Source: an uncultured Clostridia bacterium (GTDB lineage: Bacteria > Bacillota > Clostridia > Christensenellales > Borkfalkiaceae). From it: a DNA stretch of 35,613 nucleotides. The stretch is from NCBI GenBank assembly GCA_947629725.1, contig CANREU010000003.1, positions 1-35,613 of the forward strand, written 5' to 3'. The position numbers were made by a program, and so were the translations under genes. The first letter of the stretch is position 1. Each line of letters starts with the position of its first letter. The notes under the pieces were generated by a model, which saw only the letters and a list, made by a program, of their open reading frames with translations, was not told the DNA's origin and searched no databases. This document shows, one piece after another, positions 16,395 to 26,238 of this stretch.

Positions 16395-17903
16395 TTATTC
16401 CGAATAGTAGCCCACAACGAAGAGCCACATGGTCTCCTCGGAGGCGTTGAGCCCGAGCCCTTCCGCCGTGCCCTCGCCGTCGTTGAAGAGCCCCATCTGC
16501 GTCGCATATTCCTGCAAGAAGATGCGGAGTTCCTCGGTGAGCGGGTGGGTGCCGTTCCTGTCGCAGTGGTTGGAGTAGAACGCCCCGCCGGGAACGGAGA
16601 TCGCCCGAAGATCCCACGGGTCTTGGCTCGTCATGTTCCGTCCGATGAAGTCGGTGTAGTCCTTGCCCTTGTCGCCGACGATGAGGCGCAAGGAGACGCG
16701 CTGGTCCATAAATCCGCCGTCGAGCACGGTGCTCGCCTCGCAGATGCGGGCGCGGAGAACGGTGCCGTACCTCTTCGGGTCGGTCACGGGGGCGCTCGGG
16801 TCGGCGATCATGTGCCAATAGCCGTCGCCGCCGTCCTTCTGCTCCCAGAGCCCGTAGAGCGGGTTCCCGTTGTCGTCCGTCACGCGGAGGATGTTGGCGG
16901 TATCCTGATAAGCGTAGCGCCACGTGCCCGAGACGGCGGGAAGTTTGGTCTTATCCAAGTTCACCGAGAGGAGATCGTTCGTCGTGTCGAAGGGACCGAC
17001 CGCGACCACGGGATCGTAGGTGGAGCCCGGCCGCTCGTAGGAGCCCTCCCTCTTTATGGTGAAGTCGATATTGAGGGGATATTTGCCCACCGTCTCCGCA
17101 AAGATACGGAAGATGAAGACGTTTCCGACCTCGTCGCCGCTCACCTTGAAGGTGAGTTTGAAGTTCTTGGTGTAGTTGCCGCTCGTGCTGCCGCCGTCCG
17201 CCGAATACGCGATGTACGGATTGATGTAGGCAAAGCTGCCGTAATACACCTCGACTTTGGGGTTGATCTCATCCGCCGAAACATCGACCCACGACTGGAT
17301 GGAGAGCTCGCCGCTGTAGGTGGGCTGGTACATATACCATACCCCCACCCCGTCCTTCTCGATGGTCGCGCGGTAGGTGCCGAGATCCTCAAACGTCAAC
17401 CCGCGCGCCGTACCCATCGAGGCATTGACATAGATGTTGAAACCCGATGTGGGGCTGAGGATGGTGAGGAGCTCGATGGTGATGCTCTTGTGGAAGTTAT
17501 CCGCCGTGTAGCCGTTACAGTCGTAGGTGTAGCCCGCGGGGACGGGGCTGATGGTCACCTGATATTCGCCGTCGAGCCCCGAGCAGGTGGCGACGCCGAT
17601 CTCGTTGAACGGAGCGGTGAAGGAGTCGCCGTCCACCCCCTTCCATTGCGCCGTGACGGGCGTCGTGACGATGAAGGGGCCGCCCGTATCGAGGACAAGG
17701 TTCACCGTGAAGGGGGCGTTCTCGTCCCCTCCCGAGGGATCCGTGCCCGTTCCGCCGCCGCCCGGGCTGTCCTCTCCTCCCGTCGAGGGAAGGTCGGGAA
17801 GTTCCGGCGTTGTGGTGGGCGGGGAGAAGAATCCGCAGCCCGCGCAGAATATGAGGGCGAGCGCCGCCGCGGCGATTGCCGAAAACCGTTTCAAACGTTT
17901 CAT
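16395..17903 (-). CDS. Predicted lipoprotein, last gene of the MoxR/VWA operon
   Basis: MKRLKRFSAIAAAALALIFCAGCGFFSPP signal/lipobox; Gly/Pro/Ser-rich linker; 4-bp ATGA overlap with the upstream VWA gene. Confidence 0.8.
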   Translation of the reverse strand: MKRLKRFSAIAAAALALIFCAGCGFFSPPTTTPELPDLPSTGGEDSPGGGGTGTDPSGGDENAPFTVNLVLDTGGPFIVTTPVTAQWKGVDGDSFTAPFNEIGVATCSGLDGEYQVTISPVPAGYTYDCNGYTADNFHKSITIELLTILSPTSGFNIYVNASMGTARGLTFEDLGTYRATIEKDGVGVWYMYQPTYSGELSIQSWVDVSADEINPKVEVYYGSFAYINPYIAYSADGGSTSGNYTKNFKLTFKVSGDEVGNVFIFRIFAETVGKYPLNIDFTIKREGSYERPGSTYDPVVAVGPFDTTNDLLSVNLDKTKLPAVSGTWRYAYQDTANILRVTDDNGNPLYGLWEQKDGGDGYWHMIADPSAPVTDPKRYGTVLRARICEASTVLDGGFMDQRVSLRLIVGDKGKDYTDFIGRNMTSQDPWDLRAISVPGGAFYSNHCDRNGTHPLTEELRIFLQEYATQMGLFNDGEGTAEGLGLNASEETMWLFVVGYYSE

Positions 17904-20815
17904 TGTCCGGCACCTCCCTTCTGTTGTTTTTTCTTGAAGCCGAAGAAGCTCTTGATGTCCTCCCACTTGAGTTTACGCACGATGATGTCGATGATGTAGA
18001 GCACGACCGCCGTGATGAGAAGAGGCAAGACGAGGCTCAAGGTGTAGGTGCTGAGGTCGCTCTCGTCGTTCTCGAGGGTGAGTTTGCCGTCGAGGCTCAC
18101 CGTGCCGCCCTCGTCGATCGCCTTGTGGAGGACGCCGACGTCGTAGCCCGCGAACGAATCGTATTCGGGCTCGTAGGGAATGGTCACCGATTCGAGGGTC
18201 TCGTAGGTGTTGTCGTTGTACTCATAGAGGATGCGCACGCTGTATTCGCCGAGCTCCGCCGTCTCGAATTCGTAGTAGTAGCTGTAGGAGCCGAACGTCA
18301 TATCCGCGGTGCGGACGACGGGCTCCTCTCCCTCTGCGGCGGGATAGGTGATCTCGACCTTCGCCGTCGCCGAGAAGTGGGTCGATCCGATGGCGGGGGT
18401 GATCTCCACGCGGGTGACCGTCCCCTCCCGCTCGACGTTCACGGAATAGGGCGCGCCGTTCTTTTCGTCGGGCACGGAGACCTCATAGACGTTGGAGAAG
18501 AACTTGCCGTCGAGCCCCGCTTCCGTCCAGTTGTCCAGCCATGCGCCGCTGTATGCGCTCGTGAAGGAGGAAACTTTGCCGTTGCCGTAGTTCCAATAGG
18601 TGTAGAGCGGGACTTTCGAGGTCGCGCCGCTCGACTTCACATGGTTGGCGGTGAGCACGGTGGTCGTGCTCGGCTTGGTGACGGTGTAGTAATACCCGCC
18701 GATCTCGGGGATGTTCGTCCCGATCGCGTTGGGAGAGTTGAGCACCTCGTCGCGGCGGCGCTCGATGTTGACGGTCGTCGGCCGCTCGATGACCGATTCG
18801 GTGACGGGGCCCGTCATCTCGGCGAACACCTTGTCGCTGATCTCGCCCTCGGCGCTCGTGTTGTGGGTGTATTTGCCCCCGCTCGCCTCGGTGATGTCGA
18901 TGAGTTCCTGGCACTGCGCGCGGTAAGTCGGGTTGGCGTTGTTGAGGCCGCTGTTCGTGCCGTCGCCCGGGCGGCCCACGTCGAACACCGAAGTGATGAC
19001 GCCGTCGTCGTTATACATTTCCGCCGCGATGTCGCTGAGATCCTCCGAGCTGTCGCCGTAGCCCATGCCGTCGGTGATGAGCATGATCTGCTTGCCGCCG
19101 CTGAACTCGCCCGCGAGAGAGAGCTGCTTCTGCGCCTCGCGGAGGGAGGATGCGATCATCGTGCCCTGCCACTTCTCTAAATCGTCGATGATGGAGTAGA
19201 GACGGTCGGGGTTGGTGTTGGGTGCGGGCGGCTGTTTCACCCAGATCTCGCCCGCGAATGCGACGATGCACACATAGTCGTTGGGGTTGAGAATGCCCAC
19301 GAGCTTCTTTGCGACCGTCTTGGCGAGGCTTAAATGGTAGAGCTGGTTCATACTGCGGGAGACGTCGATGACGATGGTGTAGAGCCGCTGGTCGTCCTGG
19401 CTCCTGCCGTAGCTCACGGGAACGAGGTCGGCAAGGGATTGGAGGGCCTCCTGCTTCTTTTGCTTATCGCCCGCGAGCGGGTCGTCGGGGTCGATGGGTT
19501 CGGACGTCGCAAGGTTCTGCAACTCCAAATTCCCCGCCGTGACGAGGCTCTTCCCGAAGACGGAGACGACCTTCTGCACGTTGCCGATGAAGGCGTTGTA
19601 GTCGTTGAAGTCGGTGACGTCCATGTCCGCGAGGACGATCTCGTCGTACTTGGCGAGCTCCTCCACGGTGAAGGGGACCCTGTTCTCCTTTTGGGTGCCC
19701 GCGTTGAGATAGAGCTTGACGTTGTCGTTCGCGCTCTCGATCTCGCTCTTGTAGGCGTTCTTCACGGAGGCGGAGCCGGAGGACTTCTCATAGATGTCGA
19801 GCTCCGCGACGTCCTTATACCGCTCGACCGCCGCCGTCACGTCGTCCCAGCTCTGGGTGACGACGAGCACCTTCACCTCGCTCGAGACGACCTGCGTGAA
19901 GAGGTAGCGGTTGTTGTTGGGGTTGGCGTCGTCGGACGGGTTCTCCGTGCGCACGGTCACCTCATAGTGATAAGTGCCCGCGGCGTTCGTGGGAAGGTCG
20001 GTGAAGGTGATGTTGTTGGTGCCCGCCGTGATGTGGGGCGCCTGCGTCCGCGTGTCGCTCTCGAGGCCCGCGAGAGTGATGAACTCGGGGCAGGTGAGGG
20101 TGACGAACACGTTCGCGTCGTTATTGGAGCGGATCTCGATGCTCACGTCCTCCCTGTGGTTGAGGAAGACGGTCTTCGTGTAAGAAGCCGCGGAGATCTG
20201 CACCTCCTTGTCGGTGGGCTGCAGGTTGTCGTTGAGGTAGATGGCGTCCACCTTGATGTTGCGCATGCGGAGCTCGTTCACGGCGCGGCTGATGGCGAAA
20301 GAATCGCTCTCGTCCGTCTGCCTGCCGTCCGTGATGAGGACGATGCGCTTGATGACGTCGCTGCGGAATTGGTCCCCCGCAAAGGAGAGGGCGCCCGCGA
20401 TGTCCGTCTCCGAGTCGTCGACCGTGGACTCCGTAACACTCTTCAAACTTTCCTTCGAACCGGGCGAATTCAGAAGCTCGCTGTCCTTCCCGAAACACAC
20501 GAGCCCCACTTTGGAGTTGCTCGGGTATTTGATGTTGCGGATGATCCCGTCGAGCTTGTCGAGGTTGCGGTTCGCGGAATAGGAGACGTCCGCGACGACC
20601 ATCACCTCCGTTTCGGTGAGCACCGTTTTGACGCTCGTCCCCGCCGCCGCAAACGCGATCACGACGGAGAGCGCCACGTGCAAAAGGATCGACGCGACGT
20701 TGTGTCCGTTTCTGTTCTCTTTTCTGACCGCGATGGCAAACGGGATCGCGAACGCCGCAATCAGCGGGACCGCGATGAGGAGGAGCCACGCGTTATCGAA
20801 GTTGATACTGCTCAT
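17900..20815 (-). CDS. Membrane protein with two von Willebrand factor A domains
   Basis: Two MIDAS motifs (VVADVSYS..., VIDVSRSM...), ITDG in both (ITDGRQTDE, ITDGMGYG), N-terminal and C-terminal TMs. Confidence 0.85.
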   Translation of the reverse strand: MSSINFDNAWLLLIAVPLIAAFAIPFAIAVRKENRNGHNVASILLHVALSVVIAFAAAGTSVKTVLTETEVMVVADVSYSANRNLDKLDGIIRNIKYPSNSKVGLVCFGKDSELLNSPGSKESLKSVTESTVDDSETDIAGALSFAGDQFRSDVIKRIVLITDGRQTDESDSFAISRAVNELRMRNIKVDAIYLNDNLQPTDKEVQISAASYTKTVFLNHREDVSIEIRSNNDANVFVTLTCPEFITLAGLESDTRTQAPHITAGTNNITFTDLPTNAAGTYHYEVTVRTENPSDDANPNNNRYLFTQVVSSEVKVLVVTQSWDDVTAAVERYKDVAELDIYEKSSGSASVKNAYKSEIESANDNVKLYLNAGTQKENRVPFTVEELAKYDEIVLADMDVTDFNDYNAFIGNVQKVVSVFGKSLVTAGNLELQNLATSEPIDPDDPLAGDKQKKQEALQSLADLVPVSYGRSQDDQRLYTIVIDVSRSMNQLYHLSLAKTVAKKLVGILNPNDYVCIVAFAGEIWVKQPPAPNTNPDRLYSIIDDLEKWQGTMIASSLREAQKQLSLAGEFSGGKQIMLITDGMGYGDSSEDLSDIAAEMYNDDGVITSVFDVGRPGDGTNSGLNNANPTYRAQCQELIDITEASGGKYTHNTSAEGEISDKVFAEMTGPVTESVIERPTTVNIERRRDEVLNSPNAIGTNIPEIGGYYYTVTKPSTTTVLTANHVKSSGATSKVPLYTYWNYGNGKVSSFTSAYSGAWLDNWTEAGLDGKFFSNVYEVSVPDEKNGAPYSVNVEREGTVTRVEITPAIGSTHFSATAKVEITYPAAEGEEPVVRTADMTFGSYSYYYEFETAELGEYSVRILYEYNDNTYETLESVTIPYEPEYDSFAGYDVGVLHKAIDEGGTVSLDGKLTLENDESDLSTYTLSLVLPLLITAVVLYIIDIIVRKLKWEDIKSFFGFKKKQQKGGAGQ

Positions 20816-22670
20816 AACAATATACTCCGTATTCCGCCGCCGCGAGAAGGGCGAGGATGATAAACAGATAGAGAAGGTCGTCGTAGACGCCGTCCCTGCC
20901 GCCGCTTTCGGGGGTGCCGTAGATCACGCGCATCGCCTCCGTTTCGCTCGGGGCGCGCTCCGCCTCGGCGAGGGAGGAATAGACGTTGATCGTGCGGACA
21001 GACCCGTCGGCCATGTAGAGCTCGATGTCGTAGGTGCCCACTTCGTTGAGGGTGTATTCCACGATGGGAACGCTCGTATCGGGGAAGCTCTCCTTTCCGT
21101 TGGGGGAGACGATGCGCATGCTGGTGCACCCCGCGACGACGTTCACGGCAAGCGTTTCGCCGCAGACGTACCCCGTCTCCTCGACGACGGGCGGGAAGGT
21201 GTAGTCGAGCAAGTTGTCGACGAGCACGTTGAAGTCGGCGGAGAGGATGAAGGGCGCGCTGTCGCGCGGGTCGAACGCGAACACGACCTCGCGGGCGCCG
21301 CTCTCCGTCGCCCCCGTGAAGAGCATGGGGTTGCCTTCGCAGGTGAGGAGGATGGAGAATTTCGCCCCCAGTCCGCATTTTACATACTGTTTCAGTTCGT
21401 ACTCGGTGCGTGCCGCCGCCCCGGGCACCCCTTCGAGGAGGTTGCGCACCCCCGAATTGGTGGAGTTGGAATAGGCGAGCCCTTCGCGGGGCGCCGACTG
21501 CGAGCCCTGATAGGAGAAATTCGACCCCGCCACGCCCGACTGCGGGTTGACGAACCACACCGCACCGTCCGCGGGAAGCGTTTCGGGCATGAACTGCTCG
21601 AACACGAAGAGGTCGTACCCCGTCTGCCCCTCGTACTCGGAGGGATCGATGACGGTCACCTGGGAGGTGCCCGCCGCGATGAGAGCCGCTTTGAGGAAGA
21701 AGGGCCGTTCGCTCACGAGGAGGGTACGGGAGGAATTCTCGAATTCTACGTTGTAATACACCGCCTCGTCGTCGAGGGAGAGCCCGTCTTCCGTGCCGAG
21801 AGTGACCCGCACCGCGCGGAAGTCCGCCACGTCGTCCACCTCAAAGGTGTAGGCGGACGGGATGAGGGCGAGCACTTCGAGCGGAACGGTGGCATGGGGC
21901 TCCGTCTCGTCGTCGAAGTAGAGGGAGATCTCCACGTCTCCGTCGTTCACGTAGGACATGACCGTCCCCGAAACGGTGATATGGGAGCTGTTTTCGGTGG
22001 GCGTCGTCACGACTTCGATGTCGGAGAGAGAGAAGTTGTCCGCCCTCTCCTCCGCGACGTTTACGACGGTGACGTTCTCCGTCCCCTCATACCTTTTGTC
22101 GGTGATAAGATACACCTTCGTCGAGGGGTCGCTGTCGAAGAATTCCTGCGCCGTCTCCCAAGCCTTGTTGAGATCGTCCGCGCGGTAGCCGACTTCGAGC
22201 TCGTCGAGCATGGCGATGGCGCGGTCCTTGTCGCTGACGTATTCAAACACCGTCTCCGTCGCGTCCCCCACGTAGACGAGGGTGTAGGCGCTTCCCTTCA
22301 TGGAATTTTTGATGACGGAACGGATCTCCTTCTTGCCCGCGTCGAAACGGGTCGTCCCGCCCGCTTCGTAGTTCATGCTGCCCGTGCCGTCGAGCACAAA
22401 GCAATACACGCCGCCCGCATCGGGAATGGTGAAGACGGGCTGCGCAAGGGCGAGGGAGGCGAACACCACCGCGAGGATCTGGAGGATGAGGCTGATGATG
22501 CCGACGATCCTGCTGATCGGGAGGCGCTTTTTGAGGAAGCGCTCCGAGAGCTCCCACAGGTAGGTGGAAGCGATGACCTTCTCGGTGTATTGGTTCTTGA
22601 TGATGTAGATGAGGATGAGGATGGGGACGCCGATGAGCCCCAAGAGCCCCAAAGGATAAGCAAGACTCAT
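20793..22670 (-). CDS. BatA-like protein (N-terminal two-TM aerotolerance-type domain plus VWA)
   Basis: MSLAYPLGLLGLIGVPILILIYIIK...; FVLDGTGSMNYEAGG degenerate MIDAS; C-terminal TM. Overlaps the next gene by 23 bp. Confidence 0.82.
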   Translation of the reverse strand: MSLAYPLGLLGLIGVPILILIYIIKNQYTEKVIASTYLWELSERFLKKRLPISRIVGIISLILQILAVVFASLALAQPVFTIPDAGGVYCFVLDGTGSMNYEAGGTTRFDAGKKEIRSVIKNSMKGSAYTLVYVGDATETVFEYVSDKDRAIAMLDELEVGYRADDLNKAWETAQEFFDSDPSTKVYLITDKRYEGTENVTVVNVAEERADNFSLSDIEVVTTPTENSSHITVSGTVMSYVNDGDVEISLYFDDETEPHATVPLEVLALIPSAYTFEVDDVADFRAVRVTLGTEDGLSLDDEAVYYNVEFENSSRTLLVSERPFFLKAALIAAGTSQVTVIDPSEYEGQTGYDLFVFEQFMPETLPADGAVWFVNPQSGVAGSNFSYQGSQSAPREGLAYSNSTNSGVRNLLEGVPGAAARTEYELKQYVKCGLGAKFSILLTCEGNPMLFTGATESGAREVVFAFDPRDSAPFILSADFNVLVDNLLDYTFPPVVEETGYVCGETLAVNVVAGCTSMRIVSPNGKESFPDTSVPIVEYTLNEVGTYDIELYMADGSVRTINVYSSLAEAERAPSETEAMRVIYGTPESGGRDGVYDDLLYLFIILALLAAAEYGVYCYEQYQLR

Positions 22671-23542
22671 TTGAGCACCCCCATTTCGGTGAGTTTCCCG
22701 AAGAAGATCCCGTTGAGGGACTCCTCCGAGGAGACGAGCATGTAGTTGCCGCCGCGGGCGAGACAAAAGTTGCGGATCCGCCCCGTGGCGTAGTCGAGCG
22801 CCGCCATGTAGGCGCGGATGATGTCCTTCGTGATGTTCTTGCGGTAGATGTGGTTCGCGTCTTCACTGTCGATGAGGTGCATCTTGCCCCGCGTTCTGGG
22901 GGAGAGCTCCTCACGCGCGAGGACCTGCACGCACAGAATATCCCTGCGCTTGTTGGCAAGGTGCTCGATCGCGCCCTCGAAGTCCTCGTCGGTGAGGAAG
23001 TCGGAGATGATGATCGAGAGCCCGTCGCCGTAGCCCACCACGGAGGGAAGGATCGCCTCGGTGATCTTGCTGTCGCCGTCGAACTCGATGCTGTCGAGTT
23101 TGCCGATCTCGTTGTAGAAGGATTCCCGCCCGAGCATGTTCACGAAGACCTCTTCGAGGTGCCCGTCGCGGATCATATACACGGAGACCTTATCCATCTC
23201 GCACACCGAAAGGTATGCGAAGACGGCGGCGAGCCGCAGCGCCTGCTCGTCCTTCCTCCCCTTGCCGAACTTCATCGACTTGCTCGCATCGATATAGATA
23301 CGGGTGTGGACCTGCCGCTCGTCGAGATAGAGCTTCAAATAGAGCTTCTCGAAGCGCGCGAAAGCGTTCCAGTCGATCTTCGTCACATCGTCGCCCGGCA
23401 TATAGTCGCGGTAGTCCGTGAATTCGCACGAAGAGCCGAATGTCTTGCTCTGGTGCGTTCCGCCGAACCTGCCCGCAAGATTGTTTTTGATGAGCGTTTG
23501 GAGCAGTTCCACCTGTTCCAAAAACGCTTCGCTGACTACCAT
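22667..23542 (-). CDS. DUF58 domain protein
   Basis: GDDVTKIDWNAFARFEKLYLKLYLDERQVHTRIYIDASKSM, characteristic of DUF58; 4-bp overlap with the BatA-like gene. Confidence 0.92.
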   Translation of the reverse strand: MVVSEAFLEQVELLQTLIKNNLAGRFGGTHQSKTFGSSCEFTDYRDYMPGDDVTKIDWNAFARFEKLYLKLYLDERQVHTRIYIDASKSMKFGKGRKDEQALRLAAVFAYLSVCEMDKVSVYMIRDGHLEEVFVNMLGRESFYNEIGKLDSIEFDGDSKITEAILPSVVGYGDGLSIIISDFLTDEDFEGAIEHLANKRRDILCVQVLAREELSPRTRGKMHLIDSEDANHIYRKNITKDIIRAYMAALDYATGRIRNFCLARGGNYMLVSSEESLNGIFFGKLTEMGVLK

Positions 23543-23552
23543 CTTGTCTTCC

Positions 23553-24665
23553 TTATCTGGTTTCGTTCACGAGCTGCTTGATGATGTCGTCCACCGTGAG
23601 CTTTTCGCTGATGGCGGTGTAGTTGATCTTCACCCTGTGGCGCAAAACGGGGCAGGCGAGCGCCTTCACATCCTGATAGGAGACGTTGTAGTGCCCGTTC
23701 ATGAGCGCGCGCACTTTCGCGCAGGTGATGAGCGCCTGCGCCGCACGCGGGGACGCGCCGTATTTAATATACTTCTTGGTGTTCGCGGGCGAGCTGTCCA
23801 GCTCGGGGTGGGAGTTGGCGACGATGTCCGCCGCAAACTTCACGACCGCGTCGATGACGGGCACCGTCTTGGCGAGCTCGCGCATCTCGAGGATGGTGGG
23901 GCCGTCCACGACCGCCGTCGCCGTCTCGTCCATCGTGATCTGCGTCATGTTGACGATCCCGATGAGGTCGTCCACGCTCGGGAAGTTGACGAGGAGCTTG
24001 AACATGAAACGGTCCATCTGCGCCTCGGGAAGAGGATAGGTACCGTCCTGCTCGATGGGGTTCTCCGTCGCGAGGACGAAGAAGGGCTCCTCGAGTGCAT
24101 ACGTCTTCTTTGCGACCGTGACCTTGTGCTCCTGCATGACCTCGAGCATGGCGGCCTGCGTCTTGGGGGTCGCACGGTTGATCTCGTCGGCGAGGATGAG
24201 GTTGGAGAAGATGGGCCCTCTCTGGAAGGACATCGACATTCTGCCGCTCGCGTCCTGCTCGATGATGTTGGTACCCGTCACGTCCGACGGCATGAGGTCG
24301 GGCGTGAACTGGATCCGCGAGAAGGGCAGGCGCAGCGCCTTCCCGAGGGAGCGGACGAGACGGGTCTTGCCGACCCCGGGCACCCCTTCGAGGAGGACAT
24401 TGCCGCCCGCGATGATCGCGCACAGCACGTTGTCGACCACGTCTTGCTGACCGACGAAGTCCTTCGCGAGCTCATCCTTGATCCGCTTGATCGACGCGCT
24501 GAACTTGTCGATCCGTGCAGTATCGTAGGCGCTCATGGCGGGAGCTTCGATCTCGGGGAATTCATACTCCGCGGGGCCGTCCGCATTCACTTCGGGCGAC
24601 GGCGTGTAGAGCTCCTCCTCTTCGGGAGCAAGCTCCCCGTTCTTTGTCTTTTTCCGATTTTTCAT
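23553..24665 (-). CDS. MoxR-family AAA+ ATPase
   Basis: LLEGVPGVGKTRLVRSL (Walker A), LILADEINRATPKTQAAMLEVMQE (Walker B), FFVLATENPIEQDGTYPLPEAQMDRF. Confidence 0.96.
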   Translation of the reverse strand: MKNRKKTKNGELAPEEEELYTPSPEVNADGPAEYEFPEIEAPAMSAYDTARIDKFSASIKRIKDELAKDFVGQQDVVDNVLCAIIAGGNVLLEGVPGVGKTRLVRSLGKALRLPFSRIQFTPDLMPSDVTGTNIIEQDASGRMSMSFQRGPIFSNLILADEINRATPKTQAAMLEVMQEHKVTVAKKTYALEEPFFVLATENPIEQDGTYPLPEAQMDRFMFKLLVNFPSVDDLIGIVNMTQITMDETATAVVDGPTILEMRELAKTVPVIDAVVKFAADIVANSHPELDSSPANTKKYIKYGASPRAAQALITCAKVRALMNGHYNVSYQDVKALACPVLRHRVKINYTAISEKLTVDDIIKQLVNETR

Positions 24666-24672
24666 AATTACC

Positions 24673-26223
24673 TCACTCTTCGGCTGGAATGCCGCCATAT
24701 AACATTTCGATGTAGCGCTGCACCATCGCGCGCTGTTCTTCGGTGAGATCGCCGCTGCGGAGGAGCTTTTGCATCTCCGCGCTGTACTCATCGAGGATCT
24801 TTCCGTACTGCACATATCCGCCCACGGCGGGATCGTACACTTCGTCGTTGCTGCCGTACTGCGTTTGGCCGGAGCCCCAGCCGCCGCTTCCCTGATCGTC
24901 CTCGTTGTCGTCGTCGGGCGGTTTGGTGGGATCGTCCGAACCGTCGCCCGTGCCCTCGGGATCGGGTTCGCCCGCCTCGATCGGAAGACCGAAGAGGTTT
25001 TTGAGATAGTTCCCGATGTGACGGTCCATCGCGCCGCGGTAGCTCTGGTCGCCGAGGGAGGACGTGAGCGCGTCGAACATCATGCCGAAGAGGCTGTCGA
25101 GCTCCTTCTGCGCGGGGGAAAGTTCGGGCCCGGGCTCCGGTTCTGGTTCGGGCTCCTCCTCCGCTGCCTCGGGCGTTCCCGCAAGCTCATCGCGGATCTT
25201 GTAGAGCTCGAGGGAATACTCATTGAGAATGTCGCAAAGGGGGTCGGATGCGGGATACTCGGAGAGAAGGACGGCGCTTGCCGCCGCGCCCGCCGCTTCC
25301 GCGAGCCGCACGCCGAGGTCGTCGCCGTCGGCGAACAGGGCGCGGTATTCCTCCCATCTCTTCTCGAGCCGCTCCTCAACGAGGATCGTCTTCGTCTCAT
25401 AGAAGCCTGCTACGTCCTCATATTTGAGGAGGGTGTACACGCGGTAGGTCTCGCCGCCGCGGGTGAGCATCTCCGCGAGATCCTGCTGCCCCGCCGCCTG
25501 CAAACGGGAGGCGAGGTCGGGATAACTGTTGGGGGGAAGGAGGATGGAGGAGACCTTCTCGAGGGTCGCATCGAGGGCGGCGAGCTTTGCGCTCTCCGTC
25601 TTGGCCTCGCCGAGCGCTTCGATGAACTCGTTGAGCGCCGCCACCGCGCCGCTCTTTTCCTCCGCCGCGAGGCCGGACTTCTGCACGTTCTCGATGAGGA
25701 AGCGGATGTTGTCCGCCTGCCAGTCGGTGAGTTCAAAGGGCGGGTCCTCCGTCTGCGCGCCCACATTGCGGAAGGGCACGAATGCCGCCGCAAAGAAGAG
25801 GGCAAATGCCACAATTCCCGCACACAGGTAGGCAAAAAGTTTGCCCGTTCTCACATGGCGGCGGGGAAGCGCGTCGAGGGTATCGTAGGCGTCCGCGCGC
25901 TGCCGCTCCACCATTGCGCCCGTGGCAGACGAAAATTCGTAGGCAGTCTGCACTTTTTCGTTCAAAGCGAACTCCGTGTCGAGATTTTTCGCCACTTTCT
26001 TGCCGTTCGGGCGGAGGAAGAGAAGGGCGAGGGCAAAGGAGACCGCCGCCATCCCGCCGCCGATGAGGGCGTAGTAGAGCGCGTCGATCACGACCCCGCA
26101 CAGCTTCAGCGTGAGGAGGACGGCGCCGACCGAGAAGAGCCCGACAAAGACCCCTATCGCGAGGGACATGCCGACCGCCGCGATCCAATCGTTTCGTTTG
26201 AATTTTTCAAATGATTTGTTCAT
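24673..26223 (-). CDS. Membrane protein, DUF4175-like, in MoxR operon
   Basis: Two N-terminal TM hairpins plus a third TM, coiled-coil-rich body, EPEPEPEPGPE and acidic/Gly linkers; 7-nt gap to moxR. Family assignment tentative. Confidence 0.65.
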   Translation of the reverse strand: MNKSFEKFKRNDWIAAVGMSLAIGVFVGLFSVGAVLLTLKLCGVVIDALYYALIGGGMAAVSFALALLFLRPNGKKVAKNLDTEFALNEKVQTAYEFSSATGAMVERQRADAYDTLDALPRRHVRTGKLFAYLCAGIVAFALFFAAAFVPFRNVGAQTEDPPFELTDWQADNIRFLIENVQKSGLAAEEKSGAVAALNEFIEALGEAKTESAKLAALDATLEKVSSILLPPNSYPDLASRLQAAGQQDLAEMLTRGGETYRVYTLLKYEDVAGFYETKTILVEERLEKRWEEYRALFADGDDLGVRLAEAAGAAASAVLLSEYPASDPLCDILNEYSLELYKIRDELAGTPEAAEEEPEPEPEPGPELSPAQKELDSLFGMMFDALTSSLGDQSYRGAMDRHIGNYLKNLFGLPIEAGEPDPEGTGDGSDDPTKPPDDDNEDDQGSGGWGSGQTQYGSNDEVYDPAVGGYVQYGKILDEYSAEMQKLLRSGDLTEEQRAMVQRYIEMLYGGIPAEE

Positions 26224-26238
26224 AGGCGCTCCGAAAGA

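Noticed and set aside
16362-22745. Long plus-strand ORFs (16362-17999, 17876-19180, 19334-20860, 20616-22745) opposite the MoxR/VWA operon
   Set aside because: Antisense shadow ORFs typical of high-GC DNA; His/Arg/Val/Asp-rich low-complexity translations with no recognisable domains, while the minus strand encodes clear families.
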